Assembly: GCA_035686365.1 (NCBI GenBank)
Contig: DASRZM010000034.1
Location: 1 to 40,177, forward strand
Direction of reading: 5' to 3'
Length of the DNA: 40,177 nt
From: DASRZM01 sp035686365
Lineage (GTDB): Bacteria; Pseudomonadota; Gammaproteobacteria; Xanthomonadales; Xanthomonadaceae
Positions 23,842 to 31,859 of this stretch are shown here, in pieces. How positions within the stretch are numbered: the first letter of the stretch is position 1; every line of letters starts with the position of its first letter. Under the pieces are notes generated by a model that was given only the letters and a program-made list of their open reading frames with translations, made no database searches and was not told where the DNA came from. A program made the position numbers and the translations under genes.

Positions 23842-26118
23842 ATGAAGAACCTCAGATTCCAACGCAGCCCGCTTGCCCTGGCGCTGGCCGCGGCGCTGTT
23901 GGCCGCTCCGGTCGCCGGCACCGGGCAGGACGAGTTCACGCTCGATGAGCCGACCAGGCCGCCCCCGGACCCGGAGGTGGTCGCCGAGCTCACCCAGGTC
24001 CGCAACTGGGTCGAGATCGGCGCCGGCTGGGTCAGCGACGACTCGTTCCGGTTCGGCCGTTACAACGGCCTGCAGTCCGAGGGTGGGTACGGAGTCCTGA
24101 GCCTGGAGTACCTGCAACGCGGTCCTTACGACGGCGACGACGCCACCTACCTGCACGTGAGCCTGTCGGACCTGGGCCTGGAAACGCGCGAGGCCGCCAT
24201 CGAGTATGGCCGTCAGGGGGTGTTCGAAGTCCGTGCCGGCTACGACGGCATGGCCATCTACCGCAGCGACTCGGCCCGCACGCCCTTCAACGGCGCCGGC
24301 GGCACCCGGCTCACACTGCCCGCCGACTGGGTGCCGGGCAGCAATACCGCGGGCATGACCAATCTGCTGCCGAGCCTGCGCGGGGTGTCGCTGGAGCAGC
24401 ACCGCCAGCGCGCGAGCATCGGTTTCGACCGGCACCTCGCCGGAGCCTGGACGTTCTCCACCGATTACAGCGAGGAGGATCGCAGCGGCCTGAAGAGCAT
24501 CGGTGGGGTGATCGGCAACTCGGGCGGCAATCCGCGCGCGGTGCTGTTGCCCGAGCCGATCGACTACCGCACCCGGCAGATCGAGGCCACCGCGAGCTAC
24601 GCGGCGCCGCGCACGCAGCTGCAACTGCGATACCACGCCTCGCTGTTCGACAATTCCAATGCCGGCCTGGTGTGGCAGAACCCGTACTCGGCGATCTCCG
24701 GGTGGGATCCGACCGCAGGGTTCCCGGACGGCTTCGGCCAGCTCGCCCTGCCGCCGGACAACGAGTTCCACCAGGTCAGCGCCTCGGGCGGCTACGACTT
24801 CGGCAGGGCCACCCGGCTGACCGCCGATCTCGCGCTGGGCCGGATGACCCAGGACGACGATTTCCTGCCCTACACGGTCAACCCGGCGCTCGCGGCCGGC
24901 ATCGTGCAGCCGCTGCCGCGCTCCTCCCTGGACGGGCAGATCGACACGGCCGTGTTCAACCTGCGGCTGAGTTCGCGCGCCGGCTCGCAGCTGCACTGGA
25001 ACGCGAGCTACCGCTACGACGACCGCGACAACCAGACCCCGCGCGACGAGTACGTGTACATCGGTGGGGATTCGCAGCAGCAGGATGCCCGGCTGGAAAG
25101 CAGCCGGCGCCGGTTCAACGAGCCCTACAGCTACCGCGACCAGCGCCTGCGCCTGGACGGCGGCTACCGGTTCTCCGGTGGCGGTGGCCGGCTGACCGGC
25201 GCGGCCGAGCACCGGCGTACCGAGCGGACCTTCTCCGAGCGCGAGGAAGCGCGCGAGGACACCTTCAAGCTCGGCTATTCGAACCACTTCACCGACCGGT
25301 TCGGACTCAGCGCCCGGCTGAGCCGGGCCGACCGGTCCGGGTCCACCTATCACGGCGAGGAGCCGTTCCATTCGAGCTATTCGCCGGACTACGTGGCCAC
25401 CGTGTCGGGCGGGTGGGAAAACATCCCGGGCCTGCGCAAGTTCCACCAGGCCGACCGCGATCGCACCCAGTACGCGCTCACCGCGCAGTTCACGCCATCG
25501 GAGCGCTGGGCGCTGTCGCTGGATGCCCAACGCACCGCGGACGACTACGACGCCTCCGAGTTCGGTTTGCAGGAGGCCGACATCCGGGCGCTGACGCTCG
25601 ACGCCAGCTACACGCCGTCGACGGCGTGGTCGGCGCATGCCTGGTACAGCCGCGAGAACCTGGACTTCGACCAGGACGGGCAGAGCATCCAGGGCGGCGG
25701 AAACCGGATTCCCAGCTCCGAGGATCCGGGCCGCGCCTGGAGTGCGGCCCATCGCGACCGGGTCGACAGCGCCGGCGCCGGCTTCGACTGGTGGCCGATC
25801 GAGCGCCGCCTGCGGCTGGGCGCCGACCTGCTGCACGTGCGCAGCAGGGGCGACATCGACGTGGTCACCGGCGCGGCGCTCAGTTCGGCGCCGCTGCCGA
25901 CGGTCGAAACCAGGTTGCGCTCGCTGGGCCTGCGCGGCAGTTACCGCCTGCGCCACAACCTGGCGCTGAACCTGCGTTACTGGTACGAGTACTACGACTC
26001 CAGCGACTGGGCGCTGGACATCCCGGAAAACCAGCTCGCCAACGTGATCCTGCTGGGCGAAAGCAGCCCGGACTACCGCGTCCACGTGGTGACGGCCTCG
26101 GTGACCTTCACCTTCTGA
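23842..26118 (+). CDS. MtrB/PioB family decahaem-associated outer-membrane protein
   Basis: A 758-residue outer-membrane beta-barrel: signal peptide (LALALAAALLAAPVAG), then repeated alternating strands (RYDDRDNQTPRDEY, GGYRFSGGGGRLTGAAEHRR, LRYWYEYYDSSDW) and the C-terminal TASVTFTF ending in Phe used for BAM insertion. Length and texture match MtrB/PioB, which sheathe the decahaem cytochrome. It contains no cysteine at all, so the N-terminal CxxC described in Shewanella MtrB is absent, bringing it nearer to PioB-like barrels. The ATG at 23842 gives the signal peptide; the much longer open frame upstream is out of frame with the cytochrome genes. Last gene of the operon. Confidence 0.93.
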   Translation: MKNLRFQRSPLALALAAALLAAPVAGTGQDEFTLDEPTRPPPDPEVVAELTQVRNWVEIGAGWVSDDSFRFGRYNGLQSEGGYGVLSLEYLQRGPYDGDDATYLHVSLSDLGLETREAAIEYGRQGVFEVRAGYDGMAIYRSDSARTPFNGAGGTRLTLPADWVPGSNTAGMTNLLPSLRGVSLEQHRQRASIGFDRHLAGAWTFSTDYSEEDRSGLKSIGGVIGNSGGNPRAVLLPEPIDYRTRQIEATASYAAPRTQLQLRYHASLFDNSNAGLVWQNPYSAISGWDPTAGFPDGFGQLALPPDNEFHQVSASGGYDFGRATRLTADLALGRMTQDDDFLPYTVNPALAAGIVQPLPRSSLDGQIDTAVFNLRLSSRAGSQLHWNASYRYDDRDNQTPRDEYVYIGGDSQQQDARLESSRRRFNEPYSYRDQRLRLDGGYRFSGGGGRLTGAAEHRRTERTFSEREEAREDTFKLGYSNHFTDRFGLSARLSRADRSGSTYHGEEPFHSSYSPDYVATVSGGWENIPGLRKFHQADRDRTQYALTAQFTPSERWALSLDAQRTADDYDASEFGLQEADIRALTLDASYTPSTAWSAHAWYSRENLDFDQDGQSIQGGGNRIPSSEDPGRAWSAAHRDRVDSAGAGFDWWPIERRLRLGADLLHVRSRGDIDVVTGAALSSAPLPTVETRLRSLGLRGSYRLRHNLALNLRYWYEYYDSSDWALDIPENQLANVILLGESSPDYRVHVVTASVTFTF

Positions 26119-26138
26119 AGTTGCCGGTACCGGAGACA

Positions 26139-26170
26139 GCAGCGGGCCGGCCCACGGGCCGGCCCGTTGC
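26139..26170 (+). terminator. Strong hairpin ending the cytochrome operon
   Basis: Arms 26139-26152 and 26157-26170 (core cgggccggcc / ggccggcccg) pair over 14 positions, one of them G-T, around a four-base cacg loop, 20 bases after the MtrB-type stop. Typical of a GC-rich transcription end; the T-run is missing. Confidence 0.7.
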
Positions 26171-26176
26171 ACATGG

Positions 26177-26262
26177 TCATTGGGCTTCCTCGCGGTCGTC
26201 GATCAGGATCCAGGCATCGAACTGCGCCGGCGTGATCAGCAGGATCCGGTCCGAACCGGGCT
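26177..26262 (-). pseudogene. C-terminal remnant of an unidentified gene
   Basis: On the minus strand the frame ending at 26177 reads SDRILLITPAQFDAWILIDD with strong GC third positions and a proper TGA stop, like the true C-terminus of a protein. Upstream, the frame loses coding character at about 26262, exactly where a plus-strand fragment begins. I take it as a leftover gene end; the family is not recognised. Confidence 0.35.
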
Positions 26263-26266
26263 GCAG

Positions 26267-26440
26267 TTGATCCGAGGAGAACTGGCCAACGAACTGCGCA
26301 TCCTGGCCCCGGTGATCGCGCTGACATTGATCGCCGTGGCGATCGCTGCGACCCTGGTCTCGCGACGTCTGGCGGCCCCGCTCACGGCGTTGGCCGAACG
26401 CATGACCCAGTTTGCGCCGGACCGCCCGTGGCAACCCTGG
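26267..26440 (+). pseudogene. Remnant of a membrane sensor gene (TM + HAMP-like)
   Basis: The plus-strand frame reads IRGELANELRILAPVIALTL, followed by a hydrophobic segment and LVSRRLAAPLTALAERMTQF, the look of a transmembrane helix running into a HAMP linker as in sensor kinases or diguanylate cyclases. No start codon region, N-terminal sensor or C-terminal output domain is present, and coding signal fades before the C40 peptidase gene at 26486. It is best read as a decayed fragment. Confidence 0.4.
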
Positions 26441-26485
26441 CGCACCTGGCGCCCGGACCCGCGCGCCAGTGGAGCTGATCCTGCT

Positions 26486-26983
26486 TCACTGCAGCAGCCG
26501 GCGCCCGAAACGGAAGTTGTCGCGCCAGTAGGGCCCGTCCAGGGAGTCCAGGCGCACCGTGCCGCCGCTGTTGGGCGCGTGCACGAAGCGGTCTTCGCCG
26601 ACGTAGATGCCCACGTGGTCGATCTCGCGACCGCCGGCGAAGAACACCAGGTCGCCGGGGCGCAACCGTGCGCGGCCGACGCGCGGCAGTTCGAGCGCCC
26701 CGATCTCGGCCGAACGTCGCGGCAGGGCCAGCGCCAGCGTGTCGCGGAACACGTAGGCGACCAGGCCGCTGCAGTCGAATCCGCCCTCGGGCGTGTTGCC
26801 GCCGTAGCGGTAGGGTGTGCCGACCAGGCTGATGGCCCGGAAGATCACGGCGTTGGGGTCGCCGGCGACCGGGGCTTTCATGGGCGATGCGTGGCGCGAG
26901 TGCTGCACCGGTGCGCAGGCGTGCACGAGCATCAGCGTGCCCATGACGGCGGCCCATGCGAACCAGGCGCGGATGCGATCCAT
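26486..26983 (-). CDS. NlpC/P60 (C40) family peptidoglycan endopeptidase, probable lipoprotein
   Basis: A 165-residue exported hydrolase. The N-terminal signal ends in LVHAC (Cys23), a possible lipobox with an unusual His at -2. The NlpC/P60 domain covers about 45-163 with the catalytic set Cys71 (GGFDCSGLVAYVF), His123 (IDHVGIYVG) and His135 (RFVHAPNSGG). Enzymes of this family cut D-glutamyl-meso-diaminopimelate or related stem-peptide bonds in the wall. It stands alone on the minus strand, divergent from the SlyD-like gene. Confidence 0.92.
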   Translation of the reverse strand: MDRIRAWFAWAAVMGTLMLVHACAPVQHSRHASPMKAPVAGDPNAVIFRAISLVGTPYRYGGNTPEGGFDCSGLVAYVFRDTLALALPRRSAEIGALELPRVGRARLRPGDLVFFAGGREIDHVGIYVGEDRFVHAPNSGGTVRLDSLDGPYWRDNFRFGRRLLQ

Positions 26984-27176
26984 GCTGCCGAAGGTTCCGC
27001 ATCTCCGGCGTCGATGTCAACGCGAACGCGAGCTCGTGTTCAGGTCGGCATTCAAGCCCGCACCCGAAACCGGCGCGGCGGAGCCGAGTCCAGACCATCG
27101 GAAACGGGGAGGGCGGCCCCGCCCGGCACGCCGGGTTATCCTGCGCGCCCCACAGGTTCGAACCCGGGACAGCCCG

Positions 27177-27662
27177 ATGCAGGTCGCCAAGGACACGGTG
27201 GTGCGGTTCCATTACTCGGTCGCCGAAAGCGCCGGGCAGGCCATCGAGGACTCGCGGGATCGCGGCGATCCGATCGCGATCCTGGTCGGGCACCGCAACA
27301 TCGTCGCCGGGCTGGAGCAGGCACTGATCGGTCGCGCGGCTGGCGAGCGGTTCGCGGTCGTGGTCGCGGCGGCCGATGCCTACGGCGAACGCAGCAGCCC
27401 GGCGTTGCAGCGCGTGCCCAAGAAGTACTTCCGCGAGCCTGCGCGGCTCCGGCCGGGCATGGGCACGGTGCTGCAGACCGCGCACGGGCCGCGCATGGTG
27501 ACGGTGGTCAAGGTCGGCATGTCGGTGGTCGACATCGACCTGAACCATCCGATGGCAGGCAAGGACCTGGAGTTCGATGTCGAGATCCTCGAGGTCCGCG
27601 CGGCCTCGGCGGAGGAGCTCGAACACGGTCACGCCCACGGCAGCGGCGGCCAGCAGCACTGA
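27177..27662 (+). CDS. SlyD-like FKBP-type peptidyl-prolyl isomerase
   Basis: A 161-residue cytoplasmic isomerase/chaperone. The FKBP part starts VAKDTVVRFHYSV, contains IAILVGHRNIVAGLEQALIG and the inserted-flap domain with PKKYFREPARLRPG, and closes with VDIDLNHPMAGKDLEFDVEI, as in SlyD. The C-terminus has a modest histidine cluster (EHGHAHGSGGQQH) that may bind nickel, shorter than in E. coli SlyD. DAYGERSSPALQRVPK matches the family start of the insert. Monocistronic by appearance. Confidence 0.9.
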   Translation: MQVAKDTVVRFHYSVAESAGQAIEDSRDRGDPIAILVGHRNIVAGLEQALIGRAAGERFAVVVAAADAYGERSSPALQRVPKKYFREPARLRPGMGTVLQTAHGPRMVTVVKVGMSVVDIDLNHPMAGKDLEFDVEILEVRAASAEELEHGHAHGSGGQQH

Positions 27663-27724
27663 ATGCCCGGTCACGGTCTGCGGGAACGATCGTCGATGAT
27701 GGGCGCCGGGGGAGGGGGAACGAC

Positions 27725-29065
27725 ATGCACACAGGCAACGCCGGGGCGAAGCGGGTGTTGAATCCGGAAATCGACGCGCCGGCCGGCCCGTACGGGCCAC
27801 TGGCGCCGGAGCGGCGCATCGCCGCGCTCGATGCCGCGCGCGGCTTCGCGCTGCTCGGCATCTTGCTGATGAACATCGAGTTTTTTACCCGGCCCCTGGT
27901 GGGCTTCGTGCTGGGATTCGACACCACGCTGCATGGCGCCGATCGCGACGCCGGCTGGCTGGTGATGGCCTTCGTGCAGGGCAAGTTCTGGACGCTGTTC
28001 TCGCTGCTGTTCGGCGCCGGTTTCGCCCTGATGCTCGAGCGCGCGCAGGCGCGCGGGCGCTCGTTCTTTCCCTTGTACGTGCGGCGGCTGACGGTGCTGC
28101 TGCTGATTGGTCTGGCGCATACGCTGCTGATCTGGGCCGGCGACATCCTGGTGATCTACGCGATGGCCGGATTTGTGCTGCTGGTGCTGTTCCGCTCCAC
28201 GCCGGTGGCGCGGCTGTGGAAATGGGGGCTGGCACTGTACCTGGCGCCGCTGCTGCTGATGTGGCTGCTCGCCGGTGGCATCGAGGCCGCGCGCATGGCC
28301 GCGCCGGAAGAGTTCGCCGAGATCCAGGCCGACGCGGCGACCCAGGAAACCGAGCTGCGCGAACGCTACGTGCGCGATGCGCGGACCTACCAGACCGGCA
28401 GCTTCGCGCAGGTGACCGCGCAGCGCGCCCGCGATTCGGCCATGCAGGCCGGATGGCTGCCGATGATCCTGCCCAGCGTGCTGGGCGTGTTCCTGATCGG
28501 CGCATGGATGCTGCGCACAGGAAGGCTGCGCGAGCCCGAACGCCACCGCGGCTTCCATCGACGCTGCCTGCTGCTGGGGCTGCCGCTGGGCGCGCTGCTG
28601 GCCGTGCTGGCAATGCGCTACCTGGTCGGCGTGCCACCGCTGATGCCCGGCGTCGAGCAGGCGTTGGGCATGTCGCTGATGGGCGTGGCCAGCCTGCTGC
28701 TGTGCCTGGCCTACCTGTCGGCGCTGATCCTGCTGGTGCTCGGCCCGCTGCCGGCGCTGGCACACTGGCTGGCGCCGGTGGGCCGCATGGCGCTGAGCAA
28801 CTACCTGCTGCAGTCGCTGTGCTTCACGCTGCTGTTCTACGGCTACGGCCTGGGACTTTGGGGGCAGGTGTCGCGCGCCTGGCAGATTCCGCTGGCGCTG
28901 GGATTCTTCCTGGCCCAGGTGCTGCTCAGCCGCTGGTGGATGACACGCTACCGCTTCGGGCCGGCCGAATGGCTGTGGCGAACACTGACCTACGGCCGCA
29001 GGCCGGCGATGCGTCGCCTCGTCACCGCCCAAGCCCCTTGCCCGTCGGGAGAAGGGTTGGGGTGA
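27725..29065 (+). CDS. DUF418 family membrane protein
   Basis: A 446-residue inner-membrane protein. It opens with the DUF418-family N-terminus (RIAALDAARGFALLGILLMN), has about ten hydrophobic helices with GKFWTLFSLLFGAGFALM and RRLTVLLLIGLAHTLLIW, and carries the family C-terminal domain (APVGRMALSNYLLQS, SRWWMTRYRFGPAEWLWR). The family has no proven function. The ATG is preceded by a run of purines (GGGGGAGGGGG). The last dozen codons (PCPSGEGLG) are encoded inside an intergenic repeat at 29035-29070, so the original stop may have been lost or replaced. Confidence 0.9.
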   Translation: MHTGNAGAKRVLNPEIDAPAGPYGPLAPERRIAALDAARGFALLGILLMNIEFFTRPLVGFVLGFDTTLHGADRDAGWLVMAFVQGKFWTLFSLLFGAGFALMLERAQARGRSFFPLYVRRLTVLLLIGLAHTLLIWAGDILVIYAMAGFVLLVLFRSTPVARLWKWGLALYLAPLLLMWLLAGGIEAARMAAPEEFAEIQADAATQETELRERYVRDARTYQTGSFAQVTAQRARDSAMQAGWLPMILPSVLGVFLIGAWMLRTGRLREPERHRGFHRRCLLLGLPLGALLAVLAMRYLVGVPPLMPGVEQALGMSLMGVASLLLCLAYLSALILLVLGPLPALAHWLAPVGRMALSNYLLQSLCFTLLFYGYGLGLWGQVSRAWQIPLALGFFLAQVLLSRWWMTRYRFGPAEWLWRTLTYGRRPAMRRLVTAQAPCPSGEGLG

Positions 29066-29070
29066 GGGTC
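29035..29070. repeat. Palindromic repeat over the DUF418 stop codon
   Basis: ccccttgcccgtcgggagaa followed by gggttggggtgagggt is a widespread proteobacterial intergenic palindrome (ccct..c..ggg..aggg stem with a gggttgggg tail). Here it overlaps the 3' end of the DUF418 gene, whose TGA at 29063-29065 lies within the tail. Confidence 0.65.
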
Positions 29071-29156
29071 CGGCCCGGAGTTCGGCACGGACCGTCGCGA
29101 CCTGGCTGTGCGCCCTGATCTACGGCCTCGCTCCCGTCGGAAGCGCGGAGCGCGGA

Positions 29157-30518
29157 TCAGGGGCCGTCGGACGCGGCGACTTCGCCGCGGATCCGCGCCA
29201 GCCGCGCGTCCAGGTCGCTGCGCGCGTGCCAGCGACCGGCCACCATGACGCCGACGATGCGCCGGGCATGGCCGATATCGGTCAGCGGGTCGGCCTCCAG
29301 CAGCACCAGGTCGGCCTCGTGTCCGGCCGCGACCTTGCCGCGCCGGTCGCCAACGCCCAGGTGTTCGGCGCTCGCGACCGTGCCGGTCCGCAGCGCCTCG
29401 TAGGGGCTCAGGCCGGCCTCGACCATCAGCGCCAGCTCGCGATGCGTGGAAAAGCCCGGCACGTTGAAGACCTGCGGCGCGTCGGAGCCCAGCAGCACCG
29501 GGACGCCGCCACGGTGCAGGGCAAGCAGCAGTTCCCGCCGCAGTTGCAGGAACCGGCTCGCATCGGCAGCGTCGGTGCGCGCCTGCATCGACTCGCGCGA
29601 GCGCTTCCACTGCGCCAGCGTCGGCGCCGGCACGTAGGCCATCTCGTCGCGCTGCAGCAGCTCTTCCATCGCAATGCCGCCCAGCAGGTTCACCATCAAA
29701 GTTTCGGTCGGCGTGACCGCCGCGCCCGCCTTGCGGGTGGCCTCGACCAGCGCGTGGATGCGTTCGCGTTGCGCCTGCGCGACCACGTCCAGGCCGAAGA
29801 AGCCCGGGTCCCGGCTGCGCGCCGGATCCTCCGGCGGCAGCAGCGCCCGCACATAGCCGTCCATGTGCTCGATGCAGCCGAGGCCGGCCGCGAGCGCGTG
29901 TTCGAGCGGTACCGAATCGGGAACATGGCCGGTTACCGGAATGCCGACCGCCCTGGCGCGCGAGACGATGGCGTCGAACTCGTCCGCCTCCAGCCCCGGG
30001 TGCAGCTTGAGCAGGTCGTAGCCGTCGCGCTTCTGGCGCCCGACCATCTCGATGGCCTGTCCGGCACCGGTGACCGAATTGCCGTTGAACGAGGGCCCGG
30101 AGGTGTACAGCCGCGGTCCATTGCGCCGGCCCGAGGCCAGCTGCGCCCGCAGCGACAGGTGGCCGGGCTCGCCGAGCACGCCGCGCAGGGTGGTCACGCC
30201 GTTGACCAGGAACAGGTCCAGCGCGCGCTCCACGTCCTGGCTGCGGGCCAGCGGCGGGACGTGGGCGTGCATCTCGGCCAGCCCCGGCATCAGGAAGCGT
30301 CCTTCGCCCTCGATGACGCGTGCACCCCTGGGGATCGGAACCAGGTCGGAAGGTCCGAGCTCGGCGATCGTGTCCTCGCGCACGATCACTGTGTGCGATT
30401 CGAGGCGGCGCTCGGAGTCCATCGGGATCACGGTGACGTCGCGAAACGCCACGGTCTGGGCCGGTGCGGCGGCGGAGGCCAGGACGAGGACAATCGGGAA
30501 CAGGGCGGTCAGGCGCAT
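29157..30518 (-). CDS. Secreted amidohydrolase (imidazolonepropionase/prolidase-like)
   Basis: A 453-residue exported metal-dependent hydrolase. Signal peptide FPIVLVLASAAAPAQ; TIM-barrel metal ligands are His84 and His86 (MPGLAEMHAH), a likely carboxylated Lys171 (YDLLKLHPG), His198 (VTGHVPD), His218 (CIEHMDG) and the Asp in LLGSDAP. The C-terminal small domain (KVAAGHEADLVLLEADPL) is typical. Such periplasmic amidohydrolases of this clan cleave dipeptides or cyclic amides; the substrate is not predictable. It is divergent from the D-amino-acid-dehydrogenase-like gene with 85 bases between starts. Confidence 0.9.
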   Translation of the reverse strand: MRLTALFPIVLVLASAAAPAQTVAFRDVTVIPMDSERRLESHTVIVREDTIAELGPSDLVPIPRGARVIEGEGRFLMPGLAEMHAHVPPLARSQDVERALDLFLVNGVTTLRGVLGEPGHLSLRAQLASGRRNGPRLYTSGPSFNGNSVTGAGQAIEMVGRQKRDGYDLLKLHPGLEADEFDAIVSRARAVGIPVTGHVPDSVPLEHALAAGLGCIEHMDGYVRALLPPEDPARSRDPGFFGLDVVAQAQRERIHALVEATRKAGAAVTPTETLMVNLLGGIAMEELLQRDEMAYVPAPTLAQWKRSRESMQARTDAADASRFLQLRRELLLALHRGGVPVLLGSDAPQVFNVPGFSTHRELALMVEAGLSPYEALRTGTVASAEHLGVGDRRGKVAAGHEADLVLLEADPLTDIGHARRIVGVMVAGRWHARSDLDARLARIRGEVAASDGP

Positions 30519-30591
30519 GGGGTCTCGCTCCGTGGTCCGGTGGACCGGAATTGTCGCCCATATCAGCGCATCGGAAAACATTCATCTTCCG

Positions 30592-30597
30592 TACAAT
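30592..30597 (+). promoter_or_regulatory. Predicted -10 element for a leaderless transcript
   Basis: TACAAT matches the -10 consensus at five of six positions and ends six bases before the ATG at 30604, so transcription would start on the A of that ATG. No ribosome-binding sequence is present between the two. No clear -35 was found. Confidence 0.5.
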
Positions 30598-30603
30598 TGC
30601 GCG

Positions 30604-31857
30604 ATGCACGGAACCGCGAGGCAGGATGTCGTCGTCGTGGGCGCAGGCGTGATCGGCCTGGCCTGCGCCCTGGAACTGCTGGTCGAGGGCAGGCACGTGG
30701 TCGTGCTGGAGCGTGAAAGCATCGGTGCCGGCGCCTCGCTGGGCAACTGCGGCACGATCACGCCCAGCCACGCCTACCCGCTGGCCCAGCCGGGAACGCT
30801 CGGACGCGCGCTGAAGTGGATGTTCCGGCCCGATGCGCCGCTGTACGTCAAGCCGCGCCTGGATCCGCAGCTGCTGGGCTGGATGCTGCGCTTCGCACTT
30901 CGCTGCAATCGCCGCGACGCCATGCGCACCGCCGCGGTGAAGGCACAGCTGCTGCAGGCTTCGCGGCGCTGGCTGCCGCAGCTGCTCGAGCGTGAGGGGA
31001 TCGACTGCGGCTTCGCGGCCTCGGGGCTGTGGGAGGTCTATCGCGACCGCCGCGAGTTCGAAGCGGACACAGCCGCTGCCCGCTCGCTGTCGGAACTGGG
31101 GATCGAATGCGAGCTGCTCGACGAGGCGCAGGCACGGACGCTCGAGCCGGCGTTGCTGCCCGGGCTTGCCGGCGTGATCGTGTTTCCGGGCGATGCGGTG
31201 CTGCGCCCGGATCGACTGGTCGCGGGGCTTGCGCGCCGCGTGCGCGAGCGCGGCGGCGAGATCCGCGAGGGCAGCTCGGTGCTGGCGGTGGAGGCTGCCG
31301 ACAACGGCGTGCGCATCGCCACCGGGGACGGCCCCGTGCTCGCCGGCCAGGCCGTGATCGCCACCGGTTCCTGGTCGCCGGAATTCGCCGCCCGGTTGGG
31401 CGTGAAGCTGCCGATCCAGCCGGGCAAGGGCTACTCGATCACCTACGCCCCGCCGCAGCCGGCGCCCCTGCGCCCGCTGGTGCTGCGCGAGCGGCGCGTG
31501 TGCGTGACCACCTGGGCGGACGGGTACCGGCTCGGCAGCACGATGGAGTTCTCCGGCTACGACCGGTCGCTGAACCCGCTGCGCCTGGACGCGCTCGAGC
31601 GTGCCGCCGCCGAATACCTGGTGGCCCCGTTCGGCCCACGGCGGCTGGAACAGTGGTGCGGCTGGCGGCCGATGACCTGGGACGACCTGCCGATCATCGG
31701 TGCCGTCCCCGGAAACCGCCGGGTCATGCTGGCGACCGGTCACGGCATGCTGGGCGTGTCGCTGGCCGCGGCGACCGGGCGGATCGTCGCGGCGCTGCTT
31801 GCGGGCCGCAGCTGCGAGCTCGATCCTGCCCCGTTCTCGCCCGCACGGTTTGCCTGA
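30604..31857 (+). CDS. D-amino acid dehydrogenase-like FAD-dependent oxidoreductase
   Basis: A 417-residue flavoprotein of the DadA/DAO family. The dinucleotide loop VVVGAGVIGLACALEL lies at residues 10-25, followed by ERESIGAGASLGNCGTITPS, the family signature with the flavin-contacting region; the C-terminus has GWRPMTWDDLPIIGAVP and ATGHGMLGVSLA. DadA-type enzymes oxidise D-amino acids and feed electrons to quinones; related members act on hydroxyproline. The start is fixed because the first beta strand begins at residue 8 and no later start exists. It lacks a ribosome site and is likely leaderless. Two bases separate it from the glutathione reductase gene. Confidence 0.88.
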   Translation: MHGTARQDVVVVGAGVIGLACALELLVEGRHVVVLERESIGAGASLGNCGTITPSHAYPLAQPGTLGRALKWMFRPDAPLYVKPRLDPQLLGWMLRFALRCNRRDAMRTAAVKAQLLQASRRWLPQLLEREGIDCGFAASGLWEVYRDRREFEADTAAARSLSELGIECELLDEAQARTLEPALLPGLAGVIVFPGDAVLRPDRLVAGLARRVRERGGEIREGSSVLAVEAADNGVRIATGDGPVLAGQAVIATGSWSPEFAARLGVKLPIQPGKGYSITYAPPQPAPLRPLVLRERRVCVTTWADGYRLGSTMEFSGYDRSLNPLRLDALERAAAEYLVAPFGPRRLEQWCGWRPMTWDDLPIIGAVPGNRRVMLATGHGMLGVSLAAATGRIVAALLAGRSCELDPAPFSPARFA

Positions 31858-31859
31858 CC

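Noticed and set aside
26180..27724. A plus-strand frame upstream of and fused to the DUF418 gene
   Set aside because: It passes antisense through the C40 peptidase and out of frame through the SlyD-like gene; only a short HAMP-like piece looks coding.
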